Of a stretch of DNA of 64,000 nt, positions 52,374 through 62,300 are shown one piece after another. The notes beneath the pieces were generated by a model, which was given only the letters and a program-made list of their open reading frames with translations, was not told the origin of the DNA and searched no databases. A program made the position numbers and the translations under genes. Source of the DNA: Aspidapion aeneum (Eukaryota > Arthropoda > Insecta > Coleoptera > Brentidae); the NCBI GenBank assembly GCA_963576565.1, contig OY755039.1, positions 70,250,886-70,314,885 of the forward strand. Reading direction: 5' to 3'. How positions within the stretch are numbered: the stretch's first letter is position 1; each line of letters opens with the position of its first letter.

Positions 52374-52470
52374 CTGAACAAATTCTTTACACACACACAT
52401 AGACCATTTTCGCTGGACAGTTAATGCGATCTAAGGAATACACAATCAAAGTCGATGGTTTGTTTGCCAT
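52374..52470 (-). pseudogene. minus-strand spliced gene, exon 1, frameshifted by (GT)n
   Basis: Starts at ATG 52470 (MANKPSTLIVYSLDRINCPA then KMVYVCV) and ends at a consensus donor, CAG followed by GTAAGT on the minus strand (plus 52368-52376). The 97-nt length does not fit exon 2, and the frame meets a TAA just inside a (GT)n run. A run shorter by one 2-base unit would give the right phase, so the break is a microsatellite expansion. Apart from gypsy copy 2 the intron would be about 315 bases. The donor, the acceptor and the explained phase together support a real spliced gene. Confidence 0.5.
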
Positions 52471-53662
52471 TTTTATTTTATTATTTTTTTATTATATGTT
52501 AATAAACTGTTTCAGATGATTTCTAGTTTAAAATTTTTGTTATATATAACCAATTTTTAGCTGACATAGCACTACATTGGCCACTTATCAAAACCATGTT
52601 TTCACTTATCCGTAGGCGTATCATTAGTTAAAATTTTGGTGTGGGGAGAGAGACAGTTTTTCTTATAACCAAGATGACAGCGATACTTCTATAGACTAGC
52701 TCCATCCTTTACATTTTAGTACAACTTTTTGCTACTTTTTTTTGTTGGCCTATGCTATTTGTTATGGGAAACAGCTGATAACTGTCAAAAGTTGTTTCAA
52801 AAATGATGAATCGGTCTGTAATAGAGACTTATTACAATAAATGGATTTAATACTGGTTGGCCGTATTGTGACAGTATTATATAGAAAACTAACAACTGAT
52901 CTCTCAAAATTGACATACTAAAGTCGAATTGAAAAATAAAGTCATTTGTTTTCTTTTAATAAAGACAGACACTAATAAATCTAAGCTTTATTACAATAAG
53001 TCCCTAATATATTGAATTTTAGGTTACAAACTGTCATATTTTACTATTTTAACATATCACGTGACTTTTAAAGCAGTCAAATTATTTTTGTTGGTTTAAA
53101 TTAATTAAATATATATACAATATTAAAGTAGCGTCGCCTATGACTACACCTAAAAAGTGCTGAATAATACATTTTTATAAAATTTACTAAACATTATGTT
53201 TTGATTTGAATAAAAAAAATGTTAATTTTTACAGACCGAACCGAACCGAACCGAACCAAACCGAACCGAACCGAACCGTGGCGTTAATTACATTGTATTA
53301 AATCATACGTCAGTCATGTGTTTGTTATGGAATTTTCCAGTCTTTAACTATACAAGTGAAAATGAAAAGTTTTGCTAACTAAATTCCGAGCGTTTAAAAT
53401 TAAACTCAAATGTCTTTTTGACACTTTTGACAGCAATTCTATGCACAATCAATACCGTCCAACTGTTAAAAAAGTTAGGTTATTGTGAATCTGGCAACAT
53501 GTGCTATGCTTTCTTACATTTTTACTTTAAAAATTTCCCTCGTATTCGAGAAGAACTTTCTTATCAAACCAATATTTAATTATATTTTGACAACGTATGA
53601 ATTCATTCTGACAAAGAACGTTGTTCATAACATATCTTGCACAGTTGAATATTATAGAAAAA
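52471..53662. other. intergenic stretch left of PolB; microsatellite
   Basis: 1.2 kb without a supported gene. It contains a run of CCGAA units at 53234-53278. ORFs here lack recognisable content. Promoters of the divergent genes (exon 1 leftwards, PolB rightwards) would lie here if used. Confidence 0.45.
53234..53278. repeat. (CCGAA)n microsatellite, about 9 units
   Basis: GACCGAACCGAACCGAACCG and onward with one CCAAA variant in the middle. Flanked by TTTTTACA and TGGCGTTAAT. Confidence 0.93.
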
Positions 53663-56600
53663 ATGAGTTCCCAAAGTTTTGATGTGTTGGTGTCTGAGTC
53701 TGTAAAAAAGGTTGAACAGGTGAGTAGACTGGTGAAAACAAAAGAGGAATTTAATTATTGGATAGTTTTTCTTCTAAATTTAATTTCAACAGTAAAAAGT
53801 TGTGTAAAAAATAAACTTGATTGTGTACAAAACTTTTCTAAATTAGAATCGAATTTGGCACTTTTAAAACATTATTTAATATTACTAAAAAATAAAAAAA
53901 GAATTCATTTTGGCAAAACTAATAGGGTGAGGTCGGTCAAAAAAAATTTGGTTTGGGAAGATGTTGAAACGTGCTTTGGTGGTAGAATGAGAACAGGTAT
54001 TATCACTAATTTTACCATTAAAGACCCCAAGATTTTCTTTAAAAAGGCATTCAAGAGTTTTTCAAGTCAAATTAAAAAGTCACTTATACATTCAATTTTA
54101 AAAGTTAATGTCATTTTTTCGGGGAATTTTATTAAATTACATGAAGGTACTACGCAAACTGATGTGAAGGCTTTTTCTACGAGAAACAGTATAATAGACC
54201 AAACAACAAATTTTAAAAAATGGTATGAGGAAAACGTTTCTCAAAAAATATTAACCAAGATGGATGATTTTCAAGAGCGAGATTCTGGTTGGGCTCTGTA
54301 TGAAATTCTTCATCTCAAGGTTAATATTAATAAACACACCCCTATCAACTGTGGTGATTCAACTTATGTTGAGTCACCGCAGTGGATTAAAAACACCAGG
54401 GGGTGATCAATATTCAAAATAAAGATAAATATTGTTTTCTTTGGTCTATTGTGGCTGCTTTACACCCTGCTGCTCATAGTGGGCAGAGAACTTCCTCGTA
54501 CCCTCATTTTAGTCAGGTGGGGTTGAATTATAAAGGTTTGGAATTTCCTATGCGACTAAAAGACATTTCAAAATTTGAGAAACTTAATAATTTATCAATA
54601 AATGTTTTTGGAGTTGAAATGAATGAAATCCTGCCTATCTGTTTAAGCAAATCAGATTTTTCCAAACGAATTAATTTATTAATTTTATCGTGTGTTGATG
54701 ATGATGATGTAGTTGATAGTGAAAATGAGATAGATGTGGATTCTGAAGATTTTGAAATTCTCCAGCCAAATAAAAGGATCTATCACTTTGCCCTAATAAA
54801 AAATATTTCACGTCTTATATCAAGTCAGGTGGGTAGACAAAATAATAAAAAATGGGTATGTAATAGATGTTTAAATTGGTTTGTTTCTGAGGCAGTGCTG
54901 CAAAAGCATTATTTAGATTGTAAAAATTTAAATTTTACCAAACTAACTCTACCAAAGAAAAATGACGACATTTTGAAATTTACTGAATTTAAAAATAAAG
55001 AGCAGGTACCTTTTACAATTTTTGTTGATTTAGAATGTTTGTTGGAAAAAATTGACAACAATAACAAAAGTGCATCATCGCCATCGAATACACAAAAAAT
55101 TCAACACCATATTCCCTTTGCGATTGGGTATTATGTGAAATGTTCATATGATAACTCGCTCTCCTATTATCATCAAATTGTAGGAAATGATTGCATTTTA
55201 CGTTTTACTCATGAGCTAAAAAGACTAGCAGAAAAGTTGAGTAACATTTTTTCAAATATTGTTCCTTTATAACCGCTAAACACTATGGAAAAGTTTGATT
55301 TTAATAATGCAACCCATTGTCATATCTGTGAGAAGGCTTTTCAAGAGGGAGACAGAAAACATTTAGATCATTGTCACTTGACGGGAAAATATAGGGGAGC
55401 AGCTCATCCGGGTTGTAATTTAAATTTTAATGATTCACACAGTGTTCCTGTAGTATTCCACAACCTTTCTGGTTATGATAGCAATTTCCTTATAAAATCT
55501 TTAGCAAAGGATGTAGAGGGTAGAATTCAACTTCTCCCTGTAAACAAGGAAAAATATATTTCGTTTACTAAATACATTGAAGGCACCAAAGTAAATTTTC
55601 GTTTTATTGATTCTTTTCGGTTTATGCCTTCCGCGTTAGACAAACTAGCTTCATATTTAGACGATTCCAAAAAGACAATTTTAAAAAGTTTTTATAAGGA
55701 AGAGGAAAAATTTAAATTAGTTACTCGTAAGGGTGTCCTGCCCTATGAGTATCTCGATTCTTGGGAAAAGCTACATGAAACTGTTCTTCCTCCTAAAGAC
55801 GCATTTTATAGTACTTTGGAAGGAAAAGGTGTTTCAAATGATGAATACAAAAGGGCACAAACAATTTGGAACACCTTTAATATTAATTCGCTTTTGGAAT
55901 ATGCGCTTTTTTACATGAAAATTGATGTAATTTTGTTATCTGAAATAATGAGCTCGTTCCGTGACATCTGTCTCTCCACCTATAAACTTGATCCGCTTCA
56001 TTATTTTACCAGTCCAGGATTGGCCTTTTCAGCCATGCTTAAACAGTGTAAAATAGAGCTACAACTTTTGACTGATGTTGATTTAATCATGTTTATAGAA
56101 AGAGGGATAAGAGGTGGAGTTTCACAGTGTTCAAACAGATATGCCAAAGCCAACAATAGGTACATGGGAGAGTCATACAACCCCAATAAGGAAACATCAT
56201 ATTTAATGTACTATGACGTCAACTCACTTTATGGCACAGCTATGACTTTACCATTGCCCTATGGTGGTTTTGAATGGGTTCATAACAATTCATTCACTGA
56301 GGAGGATATGTGTAATATTTCAGATGATAGTCCCATAGGGTACATTTTTGAAGCAGACATTTCATACCCTGCTAACCTATTTGAAATACATAAAGACCTT
56401 CCTGTCTGCCCTGAACATCGAGTGCCACCCAACTCAAAAAGTAAGCTACCCAAACTGATGACTACACTTTACAATAAAGAGCGATATATCATCCATTATC
56501 GTAACTTGAAACAGGTCCTTGGTTTGGGTTTAAAAATTAGAAAAATTCATAGAGTCCTTAAATTTAAACAGTCTCAATGGTTGAAATGAAACCCTATATT

Positions 56601-57477
56601 GAATTAAACATCCATATGCGTCAGCAAAGTAAAAATGAATTTGAGAAAAACTTTTACAAATTGATGATTAATTCAGTATTTGGCAAGACTATGGAGAATG
56701 TTCGAAAATATAAGGACGTTAAGTTGGTAACTCGATGGTCGGGTCGTTTTGGTGCACAATTCTATATTTCAAAACCTACTTTTCATAGTTTAACCATATT
56801 TGATAAAGATTTGGTTATTATTGAAATGTCTAGAAACAACATTATTTTCAATAAGCCCATATATGTAGGATTTACAATTTTGGACTTGTCAAAAACTTGT
56901 CTTTATGAATTTCACTATAACTATATTAAAACGAACTTTGGAGATAAAGCCCTTTTGCTATAGACGGACACAGACAGTTTAATTTATAACCTACATGTTG
57001 ATGATATATACAAACATATGAAAACTGACATTGACAAATTTGACACATCTCACTACCCACCAGACAATATTTTTAACATGCCATTAAAAAATAAAAAAGT
57101 TTTGGGACTCATGAAAGATGAAAATAATGGTGCTATAATGACAGAGTTTGTAGGATTACGGTCTAAAATGTATAGTGTGAAGATTTTGGGAAATAAGAGC
57201 GATTTGCAAAATCTTCAAACTAAACTTGAGCAGAAAGGCCTTTCATTAACAGAGGTTCAGGAACAATGTTTAAATTTAAATATTAGTAAAAGAGCAAAGG
57301 GTGTAAAAAAGGCTTCACTTAGAAAAATTACATTTAATGACTATCTTGAGTGCCTTTTTAAAAATAAAATCACAGAGATCTCTCAAACCATGATCCGATC
57401 TCACAAACACGAAGTGTACACAATCAAACAAAAAAAGATTGCTTTAAGTCCTTTTGACGATAAACGTCAACTATTAC
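53663..57477 (+). pseudogene. protein-primed DNA polymerase B (Polinton), broken
   Basis: Replicates the element. The N-terminal part (53663-54406) contains YVESPQWIKNTRG; a one-base shift at GGGGG near 54398 leads to YCFLWSIVAALHPAAHSGQR, a zinc pair (CNRCLNWFVSEAVLQKHYLDC) and exonuclease I (FTIFVDLECLL). TAA at 55270-55272 interrupts in frame; then CHICEKAF...LDHCHLTGKYRGAAHPGCN, exo II HNLSGYDSNFLI, exo III YALFYMKIDVILL and polymerase motif A YYDVNSLYGTAM. A frameshift near 56585 precedes motif [21 protein letters not shown] at 56961-56963 falls directly before motif C TDTDSL. The C-terminus is cut by the MITE at 57478. Confidence 0.93.
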
Positions 57478-57800
57478 TCAAACAAGTTTCGTGGCTAATC
57501 GGGCAAAAAGGAGTTTTTTTGTTTCCCTTATATTTTTCCGTGGGTAGCCTGAAAGCTAAACCTCACGGGGGTCCAAGATCTAATGGACACCTAATAAGTG
57601 TTGACAGTTAACCGTTTCGTCCTTATGGGACTCCTCAGAACACTGCTGGTTGATGTGACAAATCTTGCGAAGTTAATCAGACGGTTTTGTCTCTAATTAA
57701 ATGTAATTAGTGAGCGAACTATAGCAAGAGGCGCCATCTACCGAGATACGAGAGAAACAAAAAACTCCTTTTTGCCCGATTAGCCACGAAACTTGTTTGA
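57478..57800. mobile_element. 323-bp MITE truncating PolB
   Basis: Inverted ends of about 46 bases appear perfect by eye: TCAAACAAGTTTCGTGGCTA through ATCGGGCAAAAAGGAG on the left, with the complement ending ACGAAACTTGTTTGA at 57800. No coding capacity. It interrupts PolB just after [12 protein letters not shown] could not settle the target duplication or the superfamily. Confidence 0.9.
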
Positions 57801-58102
57801 TTTTTAAATTCACGGGTACGAAATTCCACGTTTGTCAACTATTACCCCACTCCACCAACACAGCACCATGGGGCTATCCAATAACTTAAATAAATCTTAA
57901 ATTTAAACTAGTCTACAGAATCCTCTCAACTTGTTCAGACATCGGACACTGTGTGTGTCTAGGAACTCATTAAACTAGGTAAGTAAACAACCTAAAAAAT
58001 TAACACCTAGAAGAAAAAAAAAATGATAAATAAAAAAATCTGTAAAAAATTATACTTACCTTTTAATTGTTATTTCAGTCTAACCGAGATACCACCACAA
58101 CA
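57801..58102 (+). other. unexplained stretch with possible 5' UTR intron
   Basis: Contains a consensus donor (CTAG then GTAAGT at about 57977) and an acceptor (GTTATTTCAG ending 58078), 100 bases apart, with no long coding frame upstream. Could be the 5' UTR of the small ORF at 58103 or part of a BEL LTR. The right Polinton end should also be near. Confidence 0.35.
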
Positions 58103-58351
58103 ATGAACAAGAAATCATCACATCAAAAAACAGAAAAAGACAACCTAGAAATTTGTCAAGCTACAAATAAAACATCACCACAAGGATGGCAGAAGAAAAA
58201 TAACATGAAAAAGACTGCAGAATGTGTGACAACCAAGCAACTTGGGTTTCTGGACCAGATGGATAGTAGTAGTAGTAGTAGTAAAAATGTATGTGTTTAC
58301 TGTAAAAGAAAAGTTTGTTTCTGTCAAAACTATTTGTTCGTGCAACTTTAA
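58103..58351 (+). CDS. candidate small ORF, Ser-run and CxxC (82 aa)
   Basis: ATG 58103 follows a splice-acceptor-like site by 24 bases. It reads MNKKSSHQKTEKDNLEICQA, a Lys-rich middle, DQMDSSSSSSKNVC (encoded by an AGT microsatellite) and CVYCKRKVCFCQN. The C-x2-C and C-x-C cysteines might bind metal. No family recognised. It could be a host or element gene, or chance; the microsatellite within it is a warning sign. Confidence 0.25.
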   Translation: MNKKSSHQKTEKDNLEICQATNKTSPQGWQKKNNMKKTAECVTTKQLGFLDQMDSSSSSSKNVCVYCKRKVCFCQNYLFVQL

Positions 58352-59390
58352 TTTTAAATTCAAATTTTGCGCCAAATTCCCGTATTCGGAAAACCCACAC
58401 AATTTCAATTTGATTGGCACAAGCAGAACGCCAGCGCCATCTACGAAAAATGAATCTGCGCAAAAAGGCGTAACCAAAAAGGATTCGTCTGTCGTATTTT
58501 ATCGAGATCACCACGCAGCATGGTGATAAATTCTATTAACCAAAAAATCCAATAAAATTCTTAGAAAATCAAACTAAACCATTACACAAACAAGTGATTC
58601 TAGTGTGGATCGACTGCAACGACTGGGCCAGCGAGAGGAGCTCCTCTGGACGACGGAAACAGCTGAAAAGGTGAGTGCCAATCCTCTATATTGTCTTTGT
58701 GTGGCTCGGAGAAATTAGTATTTTTACATCGTCCTTTTAAGGATTTTTGCACCCAGATTTTATAAAACGGCCAGCGCTTACAGTCCCGCTGCTCTACCAA
58801 CCTCAAAATAGCAACATTTTCTGGTCCCACGACCCAGATAGTTTTTTAAAATTTGTTTGCTAGAAATATTAGATTTTTTCGCCTCGCCATGTTGGTTCGT
58901 TTGTTGCCGTGTCCGGTTTAGAAAGAAGGTTCCGTCCCCCCTTGCGTGGCTTAACGGTGGCTCCACCCACATTTCATTGCAGCCGAAATTGGCACTTCGT
59001 ACGTCGTTTGTTTTGATTCAAAAATCGAAATTTGTTTAAATAATAGTTATTTGTTTAAATAATATGTTATAGTTATTCAAAACAACAAAAGTGCTTGTGA
59101 GTTGAATGCTTTATTCTTATTTAACAGGTAAACAAACACATCTAGTAGAATTAGTACTTACCTGTAAATAATAAGAGAAACGGTAGTAGGTACAAGTTGT
59201 TTTCTGTGCATTTATTTTGGGAGAAAGATCGCGACCTAGGATAACAGCTCTTGATAAGTTTTTGCATTTATTCGAGAAATCGATAATAAAATATATGCTT
59301 GTTAGACTCTTTTGGACTGATTAAAGTCAATAGGGGTCAAGTGTTAGTTTTATTCCTTTTAAATATTTTTTATTTTTTTAAATTAACAAT
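58352..59390 (+). other. presumed BEL/Pao leader; LTR not delimited
   Basis: The 5' LTR and primer site of the BEL element should lie here. An AATAAA occurs at 58551, and a donor-like AAAAGGTGAGT at about 58666. With only one LTR inside the window, no repeat comparison is possible. Open frames on either strand have no recognisable content. Confidence 0.35.
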
Positions 59391-62300
59391 ATGTCGTTAA
59401 AAAAGCTTGAGAATCAACGCAAAGTTTCAATATCTCGTATTACGGAAACGTATAACTTGGGAACAAAAGCTAAATCAGATAGTTCTTCCTTGCCAATTTT
59501 TAAGGCGTTTTACGAATCGTTAGATGATCACTATGAACAATTTAAAAACATTCATAATGACATCATAGGTCTCTTGAAAGACGACGACGATGATGAATTC
59601 GAAGTACAAGACAAAATTAGGAAAGATACGGATCTATTCTACCACCAAGCTAAAGTTCTTTTTTCGAGTTTATGTTCCGATTCAGTTCATTCAAATTTTA
59701 CCCCCGCAACTTCACACTATTCCCGTAGCGATGATCTGGGCCCTTTAAAGGTACCTTGCTTTAACGGAAACGTAAAAAAGTGGCCAACCTTTTACGATGT
59801 TTATTCTTGTTTGGTTCACGAAAACTCGAATTATTCCGATATAAGGAAATTTCAACATTTGCTAACCTTCCTTGAGGGCGAACCACTTAATATTTTAAGT
59901 TCTATAAAATTAACGGCAAGTAATTACGCAATCGCCTGGAAGGTATTAACAGATCGCTATCAAAATAAAAGACTTTTAGCCAGTACCTACTGGAACTCAA
60001 TCTACTATGCAAATTCTTTAAAGGGAAACCAGTCAGCAAAGGATCTTAGAGTCTTGGTAGATACCTTTTCCGAGAATATTGCGGCGCTCGAAAATCTTGA
60101 ATTTCCAGTAACGTCGTGGTGTTTTTGTTTATTTTCAATTTTATTATCAAAAATCGATCAAACCACAAGAACCGCTTTCGAATTAAAGTATAGTACTACC
60201 GAGATTCCAACATATCAAAATCTAATTCAGTTTCTTATTAACCAATGCCGTGCTCTTGAAACAGTACAGCTATCTTCCCAAAATACGCAAATGCAACCTT
60301 CGACTTCAAAACAGCAAAAACCAAATTATTCGAATTCTAGTAACCAAAAATATAATTCTTATTCAAATAATCAGTACAAATCAAGCCATCCATCAAATTT
60401 TTTAGCACATACGCACTCACAAGTATCAAATAAACAATCCAATACTCAATTTCGACAAAACCAACAACCCTATAAGTGCAAATTATGCAATAATTCTTTT
60501 CATCCACTCTCGCAGTGTGGTGTTTTTATCTCCAAATCTTCAGATCGTTTGACTTATGTAAAACAACAATCGTTATGTATCAACTGTTTACGTTCAAATC
60601 ATCAAGTAATCGACTGCAGTAGTACCTACAACTGCAGGGTATGTCGACATAGGCACCATAGTCTTATTCATCTATCGCAAATGACAGATTCAATCCGTCA
60701 GAATTCAAGTCAATCCTTTGTTAATTCAAGCCAAAATTCAAATCAAAATTCGAACTTAAATCAAAGTTTTAATTCAAATCAAGTGGCCGTGCCTAGCACA
60801 GGCACAAACTTATCGTATCAGAATTCAAATTCAAGTCTTAGCCAACAGAACCCTAGTTTTGTTCAACCCAGTTCAAATTCAATTCAAATCAATTCGAATC
60901 CATCTACAAATCAATACTCTTCGTTATCCACCTTGACGCTCCGGACGACAGTGCTTCTAGCGACTATAAAATTAGAGGTACTGGATAGTCGGGGTAACTA
61001 CCAACCTGTCCGAGCACTTCTGGACAGCGGTAGCCAAGCTAACCTGATAAGCGAAGCTTGTCTTAACAGGTTAGGCTTGCCAAGAAACAAAATTTCGATC
61101 CCTGTTCTGGGACTAAATCAATCTTCATCGGCCACTAACGGCATTTCTACTTGCACTATTCGAGCCCTAGGCCAACAAGAGCCTACCTTTTCTATTCAAG
61201 TCTTCGTTTTACCGAAACTCTGTTCGAATATGCCCTCAATACAGGTAGATTCATCCAATTGGAGTCATATTTCAAATCTAAAGCTTGCAGATAACCAATT
61301 TTACAACCCTGGTCCAATTGACTTACTCTTAGGTGCACAACTTTACACAGAAATCGTCCAATCAGGACGAATTCCAGGACCTCACGGCCTACCCTCCGCT
61401 TTTGAGACAGTTTTTGGGTGGGTCTTGATGGGCCAAACTCAAAACATAAATATTTCACCTCAAGTCAATTCTTACTTTACTTCCTGTGAGCAGTCTCTCG
61501 ACTTTAATATTCGCAGATTTTGGGAACTAGAATCAATTAAGTCAAAAACGTTTCTCTCACCCGAAGAAAAAAGATGTGAAGAGATTTTCCAAAAAACTAC
61601 CACTAGAGATATTTCGGGCCGATTTACTGTAAATTTGCCTTTTCGTCACATTGACCCTCCTGACCTAGGAGACACATATTCAGTGGCCTATCGTCAATTT
61701 TTGTCTCTGGAATCTCGCTTAATAAAAAATTCAAATTTCTATAGTATGTACTCGGATTTTATGAGAGAATATCTCAAAAACGGGCACATGTCTTTAATTC
61801 CAAGATCCGAACCTAGACCTCAGTTATGTTCTTATTTACCACATCACGGAGTCCTTCGTCTTGACAAATCAACGACTAAACTCCGGGTGGTTTTTAACCC
61901 CTCGATTAAGGGTTCGAAAGGCCTAAGCATGAACGAAACTCTTTTAATAGGACCAAAATTACAAGCCGATATTTCCGAAATTCTATTAAAATTCAGATTT
62001 TATTCTATCGTATTTTTGACTGATATAAAACAGCACTTTTTACAAATTCAAATTAATCCAATTCATCGGGACTACCAAAGGCTACTTTGGCGATTTGATC
62101 CCAATGAACCCCTGCAGGAATACAGGCTTAATACAGTGACGTTTGGTGTTAGTTCAAGTCCCTACTTAGCTATCAGAACTCTTAGAGAACTAGCCATCCT
62201 GGAGGCTAAGAATTATCCTGAAGCATCCCAGGTCCTTTTGAATAACATTTTCATGGACGATATTTGCTGTGGAGCTAACTCTCTAGAAGGTGCTTTATCG

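Larger units (their letters stand above)
31656..57477. mobile_element. endogenous Polinton/Maverick (adintovirus-like), interrupted
   Basis: The hallmark set is present: retroviral-type integrase, A32-like packaging ATPase, adenain-like protease, penton-like and hexon-like capsid proteins and protein-primed PolB. PLA2 and DUF8207-like proteins are added. Subtracting the LINE (35.5-39.7 kb) and gypsy copy 2 (45.6-52.2 kb) leaves about 15 kb, typical for the group. Limits given are the outermost recognised genes; terminal inverted repeats and target duplications were not identified. Virion genes run rightwards as a block (40405-45059), while integrase, DUF8207-like and ATPase run leftwards. PolB and ATPase are disrupted. 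Confidence 0.93.

Noticed and set aside
58161..58526. Long overlapping ORFs on both strands (up to 117 aa)
   Set aside because: They share the AGT microsatellite in different frames and show no domain; only the splice-linked + strand ORF was kept, at low confidence.
58960..58985. TGGCTCCACCCACATTTC as the BEL primer binding site
   Set aside because: No tRNA 3' end could be matched with confidence and the LTR border is not defined, so no site is annotated.
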